Shown here: one piece after another, positions 1 to 6,213 of the stretch
How the letters are laid out: the number at the start of each line of letters is the position of its first letter
Numbering within the stretch: the first letter of the stretch is position 1
Assembly (NCBI GenBank): GCA_021820165.1
Contig: JAKADW010000111.1
Coordinates: forward strand, 1 to 6,912
Reading direction: 5' to 3'
DNA: 6,912 nt
Origin: Bacillota bacterium
GTDB lineage: Bacteria > Bacillota_E > Sulfobacillia > Sulfobacillales > Sulfobacillaceae
The notes under the pieces: model-generated
Told to the model about the DNA's origin: nothing
The model's input: only the letters and a program-made list of their open reading frames with translations
The model's database searches: none
Translations under genes and position numbers: made by a program

Positions 1-95
1 GGCTGGGTCTATACCCAAAAACCTTCGAATCAAGAAAGGGGGCAGGCGGCTTCCTCCCCGGCCTAAAGGCCGAGGTCTCCGCCGCCGAATTCTGA
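1..95 (+). CDS. Possible C-terminal end of an upstream gene (partial, unidentified)
   Basis: The + frame beginning at base 3 is open from the window edge to a TGA at 93-95 and reads about 30 residues ending in AEVSAAEF. The TGA overlaps the next start codon as TGATG, a classic sign of translational coupling between operon genes, and the next gene has no Shine-Dalgarno of its own. The composition is plausible for protein, but the piece is too short to recognise, and the GC-rich hairpin at 45-86 could keep the frame open by chance. The frame of the downstream gene is also open to the window edge, which weakens the argument. The alternative is a non-coding end of a mobile element. Confidence 0.35.
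   Translation, partial: LGLYPKTFESRKGAGGFLPGLKAEVSAAEF
45..86. repeat. Large GC-rich imperfect hairpin, IS200/IS605-end-like
   Basis: GGCGGC at 45-50 pairs perfectly with GCCGCC at 81-86. An inner stem (56-63 with 68-75, one C/A mismatch) closes on a TAAA loop, and a five-by-five-base internal loop lies between the stems. On the - strand the core reads CCTCGGCCTTTAGGCCGGGG and is followed by AGGAAG. From memory this resembles the subterminal hairpins at the right end of tnpB-bearing IS200/IS605 elements, where the guide RNA also ends. No tnpB is visible, and in that orientation it should lie where the GH4 gene is. It may therefore be a remnant, a solo palindromic element, or simply structure within an upstream coding region. 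Confidence 0.4.
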
Positions 96-1411
96 TGAAT
101 ACTGGCGCAAGAATTACGGTAATAGGGGGCGGAAGCTCGTATACGCCCGAACTTGTGGACGGGATATTAAATCACTATGAGGAAATGCCTGTAGAACAGA
201 TTACCCTGGTGGACATTGCGGATGGTGCAGAAAAAATGCGGATTGTAGCGGATTTGAGCCGTCGCATGATTCAAAAGCGGGGCAAGAAAATCACTCTAGA
301 CACTACGATGGACCGCAAAGACGCATTGAAAGACCGCGATTTCGTGTGTAATCAATTTCGGGTTGGAGGTTTAAAGGCACGCGCCCGCGATGAGAGCATT
401 CCGATGCGGTATGGAGCCATTGGGCAAGAAACGGTCGGGGCTGGGGGATTCGCCAAGGCGCTTCGTACTATCCCGGTCGCCCTTGAGATTGCCCGGGATC
501 TGGAAAAGTTAGCGTCGAAGGCATGGCTCTTAAATTTTACCAATCCGGCGAGCATGGTCACACAAGCGCTCTTAAATTATTCCAAGATACGGGCGATCGG
601 TCTTTGCAATGTGCCCATTAACATGCAAATTGGAATTGCTGAGGCGTTTGGGGTCCAACCGGAAGATGTCGGCATGGACTTTTTCGGGTTGAACCATCTC
701 TCCTTTGCGCGGCGGATCTTTGTCAAAGGCCAGGATGTGACCCATGAGGTGCTCCATGCGGCTTCCGGCCAGAACCACACCATGGCCAATATCCCGGCCA
801 AAGAGTGGGGGGACGACTTATTAGCGGCCATAAACATGTTGCCTAATAGCTACCTGCGATATTATTGGTTTGGGGATGAGATGTATCGGCATCAAACCGC
901 AGATTTGGATGCCGGAAATGGAACGCGAGCAATCCGGGTGATGGCCATCGAAGCCGAACTGTTTAAGACGTATCAAAACCCGGAACTGAATGAAAAGCCG
1001 ATCGAGCTCCAAAAGCGCGGAGGGGCCTATTACAGCGAAGTCGCGGTGTCAGTGATGAGCTCGATTTACGCCAATCGCCCCCGCGAAATGGTGGTAAACA
1101 TCCAAAACGGGCATGCGTTGCCGGAGCTTCCAGCCAATGCGTCCGTGGAGGTCTCGGCCCTAGTCGATGGAAGGGGTGCGCGGCCGTTATATAGTGGATT
1201 GATGCCGGCATCGGTGCGGGGCCTGATCCAACAAGTCAAGGCGTTCGAAGATCTTACGGTGGAAGCTGCCATTACGGGGGACCGGGACACCGCATTGGCG
1301 GCTCTAATCAATAACCCATTGGTCCCGTCGGTCGACGTCGCGCAAAAAATTCTGGCGGATATTTTAAGAGAAAATTCTGGATACTTGCCGCAGTTTGAAG
1401 TGGAGGAATAA
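95..1411 (+). CDS. GH4 family 6-phospho-beta-glucosidase (NAD+/Mn2+-dependent)
   Basis: This 438-residue protein has the length and signatures of glycoside hydrolase family 4, related to LicH/CelF/ChbF/BglT. These cytoplasmic enzymes cleave 6-phospho-beta-glucosides by an NAD+-dependent redox mechanism with a divalent metal. Visible features are the N-terminal dinucleotide-binding loop GGGSSYTPE (residues 11-19), [12 protein letters not shown] (89-100), [10 protein letters not shown] (109-118), NFTNP (147-151), the metal ligands Cys171 in CNVP and His201 in GLNHLSF, a Tyr in [10 protein letters not shown] (249-258) matching the catalytic tyrosine, and the C-terminal block [12 protein letters not shown] (335-346). 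No Shine-Dalgarno precedes the ATG. The start is chosen because the family begins only a few residues before this loop, and because the ATG overlaps an upstream TGA. Its stop abuts the sugar kinase start. The exact sugar (cellobiose-, chitobiose- or other aryl-glucoside-6-phosphate) cannot be read from sequence. Confidence 0.93.
   Translation: MNTGARITVIGGGSSYTPELVDGILNHYEEMPVEQITLVDIADGAEKMRIVADLSRRMIQKRGKKITLDTTMDRKDALKDRDFVCNQFRVGGLKARARDESIPMRYGAIGQETVGAGGFAKALRTIPVALEIARDLEKLASKAWLLNFTNPASMVTQALLNYSKIRAIGLCNVPINMQIGIAEAFGVQPEDVGMDFFGLNHLSFARRIFVKGQDVTHEVLHAASGQNHTMANIPAKEWGDDLLAAINMLPNSYLRYYWFGDEMYRHQTADLDAGNGTRAIRVMAIEAELFKTYQNPELNEKPIELQKRGGAYYSEVAVSVMSSIYANRPREMVVNIQNGHALPELPANASVEVSALVDGRGARPLYSGLMPASVRGLIQQVKAFEDLTVEAAITGDRDTALAALINNPLVPSVDVAQKILADILRENSGYLPQFEVEE
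1402..1406 (+). promoter_or_regulatory. Ribosome binding site of the sugar kinase
   Basis: GGAGG lies inside the last codons of the GH4 gene, five bases before the ATG at 1412. The upstream stop codon TAA (1409-1411) directly touches this ATG. Terminating ribosomes therefore sit on the site, and the two proteins are probably made in a coupled, fixed ratio. Confidence 0.8.
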
Positions 1412-2398
1412 ATGGCAAACCCGATCTATTTAGGCGTGGATGCCGGAGGGACCAAGACGTTGGCGGTGGTGGTGCACCAAGGGAAGGTGCTCGGGCAGGG
1501 ATTGACCGGATCGGGGAGCCACCAAGGCGAAGGACTGTCTAAGGCGCTGGAGAATATTACCGAGGCGATGGATCGAGCCCTGCGGGAAGCGGGTGTTGCC
1601 CGCGATCAGATTGGACAGGCCGTGTTGGGTTTGACTGGAGCCGACTTTCCGGAAGACTTCGTGCACTTGCGAGAGGGGCTCTCGCCCTATTTTGATGCCG
1701 TCCCATTTGAGGTGGTTAATGACGCCGAGATTGCCTTGGTTGGAGGATCGCGGAGTGGGCACGGAATCGTAGCCATTTGCGGGACCGGAACAAATGTCTG
1801 GGGACTCACAGAAGATGGCAGATCGCGTCACGTAGGAGGACTCGGCTACGAATTTGGGGATTTTGGCGGCGGCCTCGATCTGATCCGCGAGGTGCTCCAT
1901 AGTGCATTTCGAAGTTACGAAAACCGCGGTCCCAAGACGGCCTTGGAACCCCGCACCCTCACGGCACTGGGATTGAGGGATTATGAGGCCCTTAGTCGCG
2001 TTCTATATTTCGAGCGACAACCAATTCGATTTATGGGATTGGCCCCGCTCTGCTTTGCGGTGGCTAAAGGCGGCGATCCAGTGGCGCAAGGTATCCTAAG
2101 AAGGATGGGGGAGTCGCTGGGGACTAGTGTCGCAGGGTGCGCTACATTACTCGGGATCGGGGCGGTACCGTTCGAAGTGGTCATGGCCGGGTCCTTGTGG
2201 CTGGGAGATGCGCCCGAGCTGGTCGAAACGTTTCGCGAGGTGTTACGAAGACGATTGCCACTCGCAGACCCCCACGCTCCAGATCTGGCGCCGGTGGCCG
2301 GTGCTGCGCTGCTCGCTGCGGTGAAGGGTGGGCAAAATGCGTCCATATGGCGCAACCAACTTAAAGCGTATTCCATGATGCGGGATAGTGGCGACTAA
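1412..2398 (+). CDS. BadF/BadG/BcrA/BcrD-family sugar kinase, N-acetylglucosamine kinase type
   Basis: This 328-residue cytoplasmic ATPase of the ASKHA (actin/hexokinase) fold belongs to the branch containing N-acetylglucosamine kinases and glucosamine kinases. Motifs in order: phosphate-1 DAGGTKT (residues 10-16), VNDAE with the likely catalytic Asp104, phosphate-2 ICGTGTN (122-128), GLGYEFGDFGGG (143-154), the adenosine-binding strand VVMAGSLW (256-263) and the C-terminal APVAGAALLA (293-302). Length is normal and no motif is missing. It begins at the base after the GH4 stop with GGAGG five bases upstream, so both genes should be on one transcript. The likely job is to put the 6-phosphate on an amino sugar or on the disaccharide that the GH4 enzyme then cuts. 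The family is well supported, the substrate is inference. Confidence 0.88.
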   Translation: MANPIYLGVDAGGTKTLAVVVHQGKVLGQGLTGSGSHQGEGLSKALENITEAMDRALREAGVARDQIGQAVLGLTGADFPEDFVHLREGLSPYFDAVPFEVVNDAEIALVGGSRSGHGIVAICGTGTNVWGLTEDGRSRHVGGLGYEFGDFGGGLDLIREVLHSAFRSYENRGPKTALEPRTLTALGLRDYEALSRVLYFERQPIRFMGLAPLCFAVAKGGDPVAQGILRRMGESLGTSVAGCATLLGIGAVPFEVVMAGSLWLGDAPELVETFREVLRRRLPLADPHAPDLAPVAGAALLAAVKGGQNASIWRNQLKAYSMMRDSGD

Positions 2399-2547
2399 GT
2401 CTGCGGGCAATCACTGGTGTTCTATTACAAACTATGGATGAGATGGTTTCGACCATACCACGACCAATCGGGGCCGGGGCTAGGTTTTTTCTCCCTGGCG
2501 CATAACGATAGTCTGGGGTACAATGTAAATTGAAGAAGGTGAATTGA
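2399..2547. other. Intergenic region between sugar operon and nuclease pseudogene
   Basis: There is no gene here. A short hairpin ATGGT-TTCG-ACCAT (2443-2456) lacks a following T-run. A T6 run at 2485-2490 follows GC-rich sequence, but I find no good stem in front of it, so a convincing intrinsic terminator for the sugar operon is not visible. Confidence 0.5.
2519..2524 (+). promoter_or_regulatory. Candidate -10 box (TACAAT) upstream of nuclease pseudogene
   Basis: TACAAT is one base off TATAAT and lies 23 bases before the GTG at 2548, leaving room for a short leader carrying a ribosome site (AAGGTGA, 2536-2542). No good -35 hexamer is seen at the proper distance, so this is a weak call. Confidence 0.3.
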
Positions 2548-3454
2548 GTGTCAGAAGTCCTGCTGAGTCCCATTGTGGACTTTCTGTTCAAGCGTCTCTT
2601 TGGCGATGAGCAAAATAAGATATTTTAATCGCTTTTCTTAATGGTGTTTTTGAGGCGTCGGGTGATCCCCTGGTGGAGTCGATCGAGCTCTTAAATCCTT
2701 TTATCGACAAAGATGCACTGACCGACAAGATGTCTGTACTCGATATTCGGGCGAAAACGCAATGGGGCACTCTCATCAACATTGTGATCCAGATCCGGGA
2801 TACCGGAGATATGCGTCACCGAAGCCTATACTATTGGGCAAAACTATTCGAAGGCCAATTAGGAGAAGGTGATGTGTATGGGTATTAAACCCGGCTGTCG
2901 CCATTAACGTTTTAAACTTCACCGAAATTAAGAATGATCACTATCATAACGTGTTTCAACTACGTAATCCCCAAGGAGAATTACTTACCAATCATCTGAC
3001 GATCCATTACCTCGAGTTCTCGAAGATTCGTAACCGATCGATTGACCCAAACCATAGACTCGTTCGCTGGCTCCTGTTCTTAACGACCAAGACCAAGCCG
3101 CGGCTGGAAACTCTTGTCAAGGGGGATCCCATTATGGAAAAGGCTCTGCACACGTTAGAATGTTTAAGCCAGGACGAGCAAACGCGTCAGCGCTATGAAG
3201 CGCGGCAAAAAGCTCTCCATGACTATGCCTCCGCTATCGCCTACGCCACGGAAACCGGCCAAGCGAAAGGACGCCAAGAAGGACGTCAAGAAGGGCGTCA
3301 AGAAGGGCGCGTGGAGGGGGAGCACCATCGAGCTGTCGACGTAGCTAAACGGCTGCTTCTCAAAGGCATCGATATTCCCGAGGTGGCCCGTCTCACGGGT
3401 TTGCCAGAACACGAGGTAGTAGATCTTGGGCAAAGTCCCGCGGAGGATCAGTAA
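2548..3454 (+). pseudogene. Rpn / PD-(D/E)XK nuclease-family transposase-like protein, frameshifted twice
   Basis: Three frames together encode one protein of the Rpn/PDDEXK_2 family: recombination-promoting nuclease, often labelled PD-(D/E)XK nuclease family transposase. The GTG at 2548, with AAGGTGA just upstream, begins VSEVLLSPIVDFLFKRLFG, the typical N-terminus. This frame stops at 2626-2628. Losing one base near 2617-2619 explains the shift into the next frame (DILIAFLNGVFEA and on, through the conserved HRSLYYWAKLF block), which stops at 2886-2888. A second one-base loss near 2883-2886 leads into LNPAVAINVLNF and the rest, ending at 3454. Repaired, it would be about 302 residues, normal for the family. 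Asp of VLDIRAK (2742-2744) is kept, but the family's ExQ reads VIQ, with valine codon GTG at 2784-2786. The C-terminus has GRQE repeats and a helix-turn-helix-like GIDIPEVARLTGLPEHEV end. Sequencing error could mimic the frameshifts but not the Glu-to-Val change. Very probably inactive. Confidence 0.85.
3269..3310 (+). repeat. 12-bp tandem repeat encoding GRQE units
   Basis: Three and a half copies of a GGACGTCAAGAA-like unit encode GRQE GRQE GRQE GR. The copies differ only at silent positions (GGA/GGG, CGC/CGT). Charged G-[KR]-x-E repeats in this position are common near the C-terminus of the nuclease family and probably form a linker or helix. The unit is a multiple of three, so copy number could change without shifting the frame. 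Confidence 0.8.
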
Positions 3455-3473
3455 GGGAGCCATGGCACTGGCG

Positions 3474-3503
3474 ACCCGCCAACGCGGCGGGGATTCGGGT
3501 TTT
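3474..3503 (+). terminator. Probable intrinsic terminator after nuclease pseudogene
   Basis: CCCGCC (3475-3480) and GGCGGG (3486-3491) form a perfect six-pair stem with a five-base loop. Alternatively ACCCG (3474-3478) pairs with CGGGT (3496-3500), which would place the short T-run (3500-3503) directly at the stem foot. The T-run is only four long, so termination efficiency is uncertain. Confidence 0.5.
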
Positions 3504-3533
3504 CATTGCGGACCCATCTTGCGGCCAAAGCCA

Positions 3534-3562
3534 TTGTGCTGATGCTCTAAAGACGGTACCAT
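3534..3562 (+). promoter_or_regulatory. Candidate promoter of the lipoprotein gene
   Basis: TTGTGC (3534-3539) and TACCAT (3557-3562) are separated by exactly 17 bases, each matching part of the sigma-A consensus. Transcription would start about seven bases past the -10, at or next to the ATG at 3569. That gene has no visible Shine-Dalgarno, so a leaderless message is possible. Confidence 0.4.
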
Positions 3563-3568
3563 AGACGT

Positions 3569-4669
3569 ATGAGAATACGCGGACCAATGACGCTGGCTAT
3601 GGGGGCCATGCTATTCAGTTTAACCGGATGTGGATGGTTTTCGAGTCCCGCGCCGCTGGCGCGAGGACTTTCACTGGGCCAGGTAAAGCATCAACTATTG
3701 GCGCGCATCAACACTTGGCACGCGATATCGGTACAATTCGCAGACACGGTCAGCCTGGTGGGTCGTCCAACCCAAAAATTGGGTGTGTCTCTCATTGCGG
3801 AAACCAATCCGGCGCAATATGAGGTAAAGGTCAGCGGCGGCACGGAACCCATCCAAATTATTTCGACTCCGCGAGAAACTCTGTGGTTCGAGAGAGGCCG
3901 AAGCCACTACGCGGTGATGGCTTCGGCGCCGACCTCCCCGGCCTACCTGCGTCTTATGGGTACCGAGCTTCCCGCCATGGTTACGAGTAGCCACATGACC
4001 AAAGTGCATCTCGAAGCGGGTAACATCGCGCGCCTAACGATGCAATCCGTCTTGCCAACAGGCCTTAAAGCAACCATCAATTTGACATTCAACTTTACTA
4101 CCAACACGCCGGTGCGTCTGGTGGCCGAATGGTCCGGCGGAACTATTACCGAGACGGTTAACCACTTTGTTGTGAACCCCACTGTAAGCCGTTCCGCCTT
4201 TAGCTTCGTACCGCCATCGGGCGTCACACCGACGGTCGCACAAAGTACAGATGCCAACGCGTTGGATCTACCGATGGCCACCTTGCCTTTTTCGGTGGTT
4301 CTTCCCCCGTCGGGGGCTCTAGACTCTCTAACCGGAGTGGACGTCGGGCCGACCTCATCGGGGAGGCCGGTGCTGATTTTATCGTACGTGACTCCTAACG
4401 GAGCCCCGTTGGTGCTAACAGAACGTAAAGCGTCCAAAAAGTCTCCGGTGATACCCGCAGGGTCCACGACCACCGTGGAAACCGTGGGTACGACCGCAGT
4501 GACCATTAGCACACTGCCCTCGGGCCAGGAGTTGGCCATGCTATCCCTAGGAAGCACTCAAATCTTGGTGCAAGGGCGTTCCCAAGACGTCGGTGCGGTA
4601 ATAAACTTGTGGAATGCCGAAGGGCTCACGATGACGAAGGGTACCCGTACCTCGACGAGTGCCGGGTAA
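3569..4669 (+). CDS. Lipoprotein with LolA-like fold and DUF4367-like C-terminal domain
   Basis: This 366-residue exported lipoprotein has a short positive N-terminus (MRIR), a hydrophobic stretch and the lipobox LTGC with Cys21 as the likely lipidated residue, so it should be anchored on the outer face of the membrane. Residues about 35-220 read as the beta-rich LolA/RseB-like fold seen in Gram-positive lipoproteins of the YdcC/GerS type: LLARINTWHAISVQF, then STPRETLWFERGRSHYAV, then FSFVPPSGVTPT at the end of the domain. Residues about 235-355 (LPFSVVLPPSGAL, LILSYVTPNGAPLVLTE, final LWNAEGLTM) resemble DUF4367. Function is not known; such proteins are linked to envelope or spore sensing, but no sigma or anti-sigma gene is adjacent. 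The start is set by the signal peptide: later ATGs (codons 7, 11 and 14) would remove its basic part. The gene stands alone, with about 100 bases on each side. Domain assignments are by pattern memory. Confidence 0.8.
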   Translation: MRIRGPMTLAMGAMLFSLTGCGWFSSPAPLARGLSLGQVKHQLLARINTWHAISVQFADTVSLVGRPTQKLGVSLIAETNPAQYEVKVSGGTEPIQIISTPRETLWFERGRSHYAVMASAPTSPAYLRLMGTELPAMVTSSHMTKVHLEAGNIARLTMQSVLPTGLKATINLTFNFTTNTPVRLVAEWSGGTITETVNHFVVNPTVSRSAFSFVPPSGVTPTVAQSTDANALDLPMATLPFSVVLPPSGALDSLTGVDVGPTSSGRPVLILSYVTPNGAPLVLTERKASKKSPVIPAGSTTTVETVGTTAVTISTLPSGQELAMLSLGSTQILVQGRSQDVGAVINLWNAEGLTMTKGTRTSTSAG

Positions 4670-4694
4670 CTTTGGTTTTGGTGCCGATTTGCGC

Positions 4695-4723
4695 TTTTGG
4701 TTGTCTTAAAAATAGGGTAAAAT
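4695..4723 (+). promoter_or_regulatory. Candidate promoter of the GHMP kinase gene
   Basis: TAAAAT at 4718-4723 is a good -10 box in an AT-rich patch. The -35 is poor: TTTTGG at 4695-4700 has 17-base spacing and TTGGTT at 4697-4702 has 15. No terminator hairpin separates the lipoprotein stop (4669) from it, so some read-through from upstream is possible. Confidence 0.35.
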
Positions 4724-4753
4724 ATTGTGTTAAATGCGAATGAACAATGCATG

Positions 4754-4759
4754 AGGGGG
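4754..4759 (+). promoter_or_regulatory. Ribosome binding site of the GHMP kinase
   Basis: AGGGGG lies seven bases before the ATG at 4767 and decides this start over the out-of-frame ATG at 4751. Confidence 0.6.
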
Positions 4760-4766
4760 CGAAGCC

Positions 4767-5684
4767 ATGGTTCGCGGCGGATGGGGCTTTGCATCCGGAA
4801 CGTTTGGCGAATTAGTGCAAGGAGAGCTAAATGGCACACCATTTTTGGTCACGTTGCCCATACGCTGGGGAACCCGAGCCATTTTTATTCCGCGTCCTGG
4901 ACCGGGAGTGGAGGTCTATCCGCCCCATCGGAAGAAGGCTCAAGTGGCGGCGCAACAAGTTTTACGTTATTTTGGAAAATCCCAGGGCGGGCTTTTAAGC
5001 GTCTCCTCCGTCATTCCGATCGGTAAGGGCATGGCGTCAAGTTCGGCCGACATAGTAGCCAGCATGCGGGCTGTCTCCGCCGCCGTGGGAAGGCCAGTGT
5101 CGGCTGGTCGCATGGCCCGTATCGCGGCGCGCATTGAGCCCTCAGACGGCGTGATGTACGATGGCGTGGTGGCCTTCAACCCGCGCCAAGGAGTCATTCT
5201 GGAACGATGGGGACCCATGCCACTTGGCCTCATCGTGGGATTAGTGGGCCAGGGGCGAGTCAACACCGAGGCGCATCATCGAGATAGAATTCCCTACACC
5301 ATTGAACACCAGAAAAAACTGTCGCTGGCCCTGAGCCGGGCTCGAGAAGGCGTGGTTAGACGTGACTTCACCCTTATCGGGGAGGCGGGACGGCTTTCCG
5401 CTGAGGTGCAATGGGAACGAGGCTCTCCCGACGAACTTTTAGGAGAAATCTTGCGCCATGCGGCGGATCGCCGGTGGGGGGTCGTTATCGCTCATTCGGG
5501 CACCGTGCGTGGCTTCATTTTTAGTCCGCAGGCCGTGCGCCATGGCCAAGCGAGGGATGCGGAACGATATTTGAGGAGTTTAGGTAGTGGATCGGTGTTT
5601 AGATTTTGGACGCAATCGCGCAGGCTTGCCAGCCAAGGGGAGCTGGAAGACGATGTGATGCGAGGGCGGCGAGAAAAGTTCTAA
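4767..5684 (+). CDS. pduX: GHMP kinase, probable L-threonine kinase (PduX-like)
   Basis: This 305-residue cytoplasmic protein is of the GHMP kinase superfamily, closest by motif to PduX. PduX makes L-threonine-O-3-phosphate, the precursor of the aminopropanol-phosphate arm of cobalamin. Visible are GTFGELVQGELNG (residues 11-23; PduX proteins have a P-G-T-C-G-E-L-V-Q-G block here), the ATP-binding motif PIGKGMASSSAD (84-95), RIEPSDGVMYDG (122-133; PduX-like IEPtD), and the third GHMP motif AHSGTVRGFIF (242-252). The usual PGTCGE reads SGTFGE, so the Pro and Cys are replaced. The ATG has AGGGGG seven bases upstream. No other cobalamin gene, such as cobD or cbiB, is visible, so the role rests on motifs alone; another small-molecule GHMP kinase is possible. 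It converges with the membrane-protein gene 40 bases downstream. Confidence 0.75.
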   Translation: MVRGGWGFASGTFGELVQGELNGTPFLVTLPIRWGTRAIFIPRPGPGVEVYPPHRKKAQVAAQQVLRYFGKSQGGLLSVSSVIPIGKGMASSSADIVASMRAVSAAVGRPVSAGRMARIAARIEPSDGVMYDGVVAFNPRQGVILERWGPMPLGLIVGLVGQGRVNTEAHHRDRIPYTIEHQKKLSLALSRAREGVVRRDFTLIGEAGRLSAEVQWERGSPDELLGEILRHAADRRWGVVIAHSGTVRGFIFSPQAVRHGQARDAERYLRSLGSGSVFRFWTQSRRLASQGELEDDVMRGRREKF

Positions 5685-5716
5685 GGGAGCTCGGAATTTC
5701 AGGGTGAGCCCCCTTA
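5682..5716. terminator. Hairpin between convergent genes, possible bidirectional terminator
   Basis: TAAGGG (5682-5687, including the kinase stop codon) pairs with CCCTTA (5711-5716). After one mismatch, GCTC (5689-5692) pairs with GAGC (5706-5709), leaving a 13-base loop. It sits exactly between two convergent genes. No T-run follows on either strand, so it may act mainly as a 3'-end stabiliser. Confidence 0.4.
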
Positions 5717-5724
5717 TGCCGGAT

Positions 5725-6213
5725 CTAATTAGGAGTCGGGCGTAGGACCGGAGAGTCGAGCAGATAACTGACGGTGATCCCGTACATCAACAGTGAGACG
5801 AGTAAGAGTAAGGTTGTGGCTAGACCAAAGTGCCAGGCAAAGAATCCAGGGCTCAGTAGTAAACCATGGGTGACGAGAGGGCTTGCTAAACTAAACACCG
5901 GTAGTCCGACGATCATCAAAAGGGCCCACAGCGCCAATCCATAGACGGCACCTCGAGCCAATGGAGTGGATTTCAAACCGGGAGTGAGCCGTTCGTAAAG
6001 GCGGGCCAGTAAAATACCGACGCCGAATTCTAGAACATAACCGACGACTAAGGCGGCTCTTAGATTTAGGGTCACCAAAGTCCCATCCCAAAGCGGTACA
6101 TCGATGCGTGGCGATCCGATTAACGGGGCGAGTCGAAGGAGTAGACTAAAAACCAGGGTAGCTACTAGGCCGGCAAAGACAGCTCGCCGCCACGAGGCAT
6201 TTTGCGATCTCAA
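5725..6213 (-). CDS. Small integral membrane protein (four TM helices), DUF6789-like
   Basis: This protein of about 162 residues is strongly hydrophobic, with four likely membrane helices (roughly residues 11-30, 52-71, 89-107 and 124-148). The pattern WRRAVFAGLVATLVFSLLLR, then LAPLIGSPRIDVP, then ARGAVYGLALWAL recalls the DUF6789/YagU-type membrane proteins, but I hold that name loosely and no function is known. Start choice: an in-frame ATG exists at 6231, but codons 2-4 after it are themselves the perfect site AAGGAGGTG, which stands eight bases (from GGAGG) before a TTG at 6213. The ATG has no ribosome site of its own, so TTG is taken as the real start. It is divergent from the MFS gene and convergent with the GHMP kinase. 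Confidence 0.75.
   Translation of the reverse strand: MRSQNASWRRAVFAGLVATLVFSLLLRLAPLIGSPRIDVPLWDGTLVTLNLRAALVVGYVLEFGVGILLARLYERLTPGLKSTPLARGAVYGLALWALLMIVGLPVFSLASPLVTHGLLLSPGFFAWHFGLATTLLLLVSLLMYGITVSYLLDSPVLRPTPN

Noticed and set aside
1430..1900. Long antisense reading frame inside the sugar kinase gene
   Set aside because: It lies opposite a gene with complete kinase motifs; composition is typical of a reverse-frame shadow and it has no ribosome site I can support.
2443..2490. Intrinsic terminator after the sugar operon
   Set aside because: The hairpin at 2443-2456 and the T6 run at 2485-2490 are about 28 bases apart, and no stem abuts the T-run.
2611..2628. Programmed -1 frameshifting to rescue the nuclease gene
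   Set aside because: Both breaks would need a -1 shift, but neither site has a convincing X-XXY-YYZ heptamer, and the lost catalytic glutamate argues for decay.
3269..3310. CRISPR-like or regulatory direct repeats
   Set aside because: The units are contiguous, 12 bases long, in frame and differ only at silent positions, so they are coding repeats.
3462..3542. 26-codon reading frame after the nuclease pseudogene with GGGAG just upstream
   Set aside because: The ribosome site is only two bases from the ATG, the frame covers the terminator hairpin, and the peptide has no recognisable character.
3943..4557. 204-codon antisense reading frame within the lipoprotein gene
   Set aside because: The sense strand has a lipobox and a coherent beta-rich protein; the antisense product shows only low-complexity shadow sequence.
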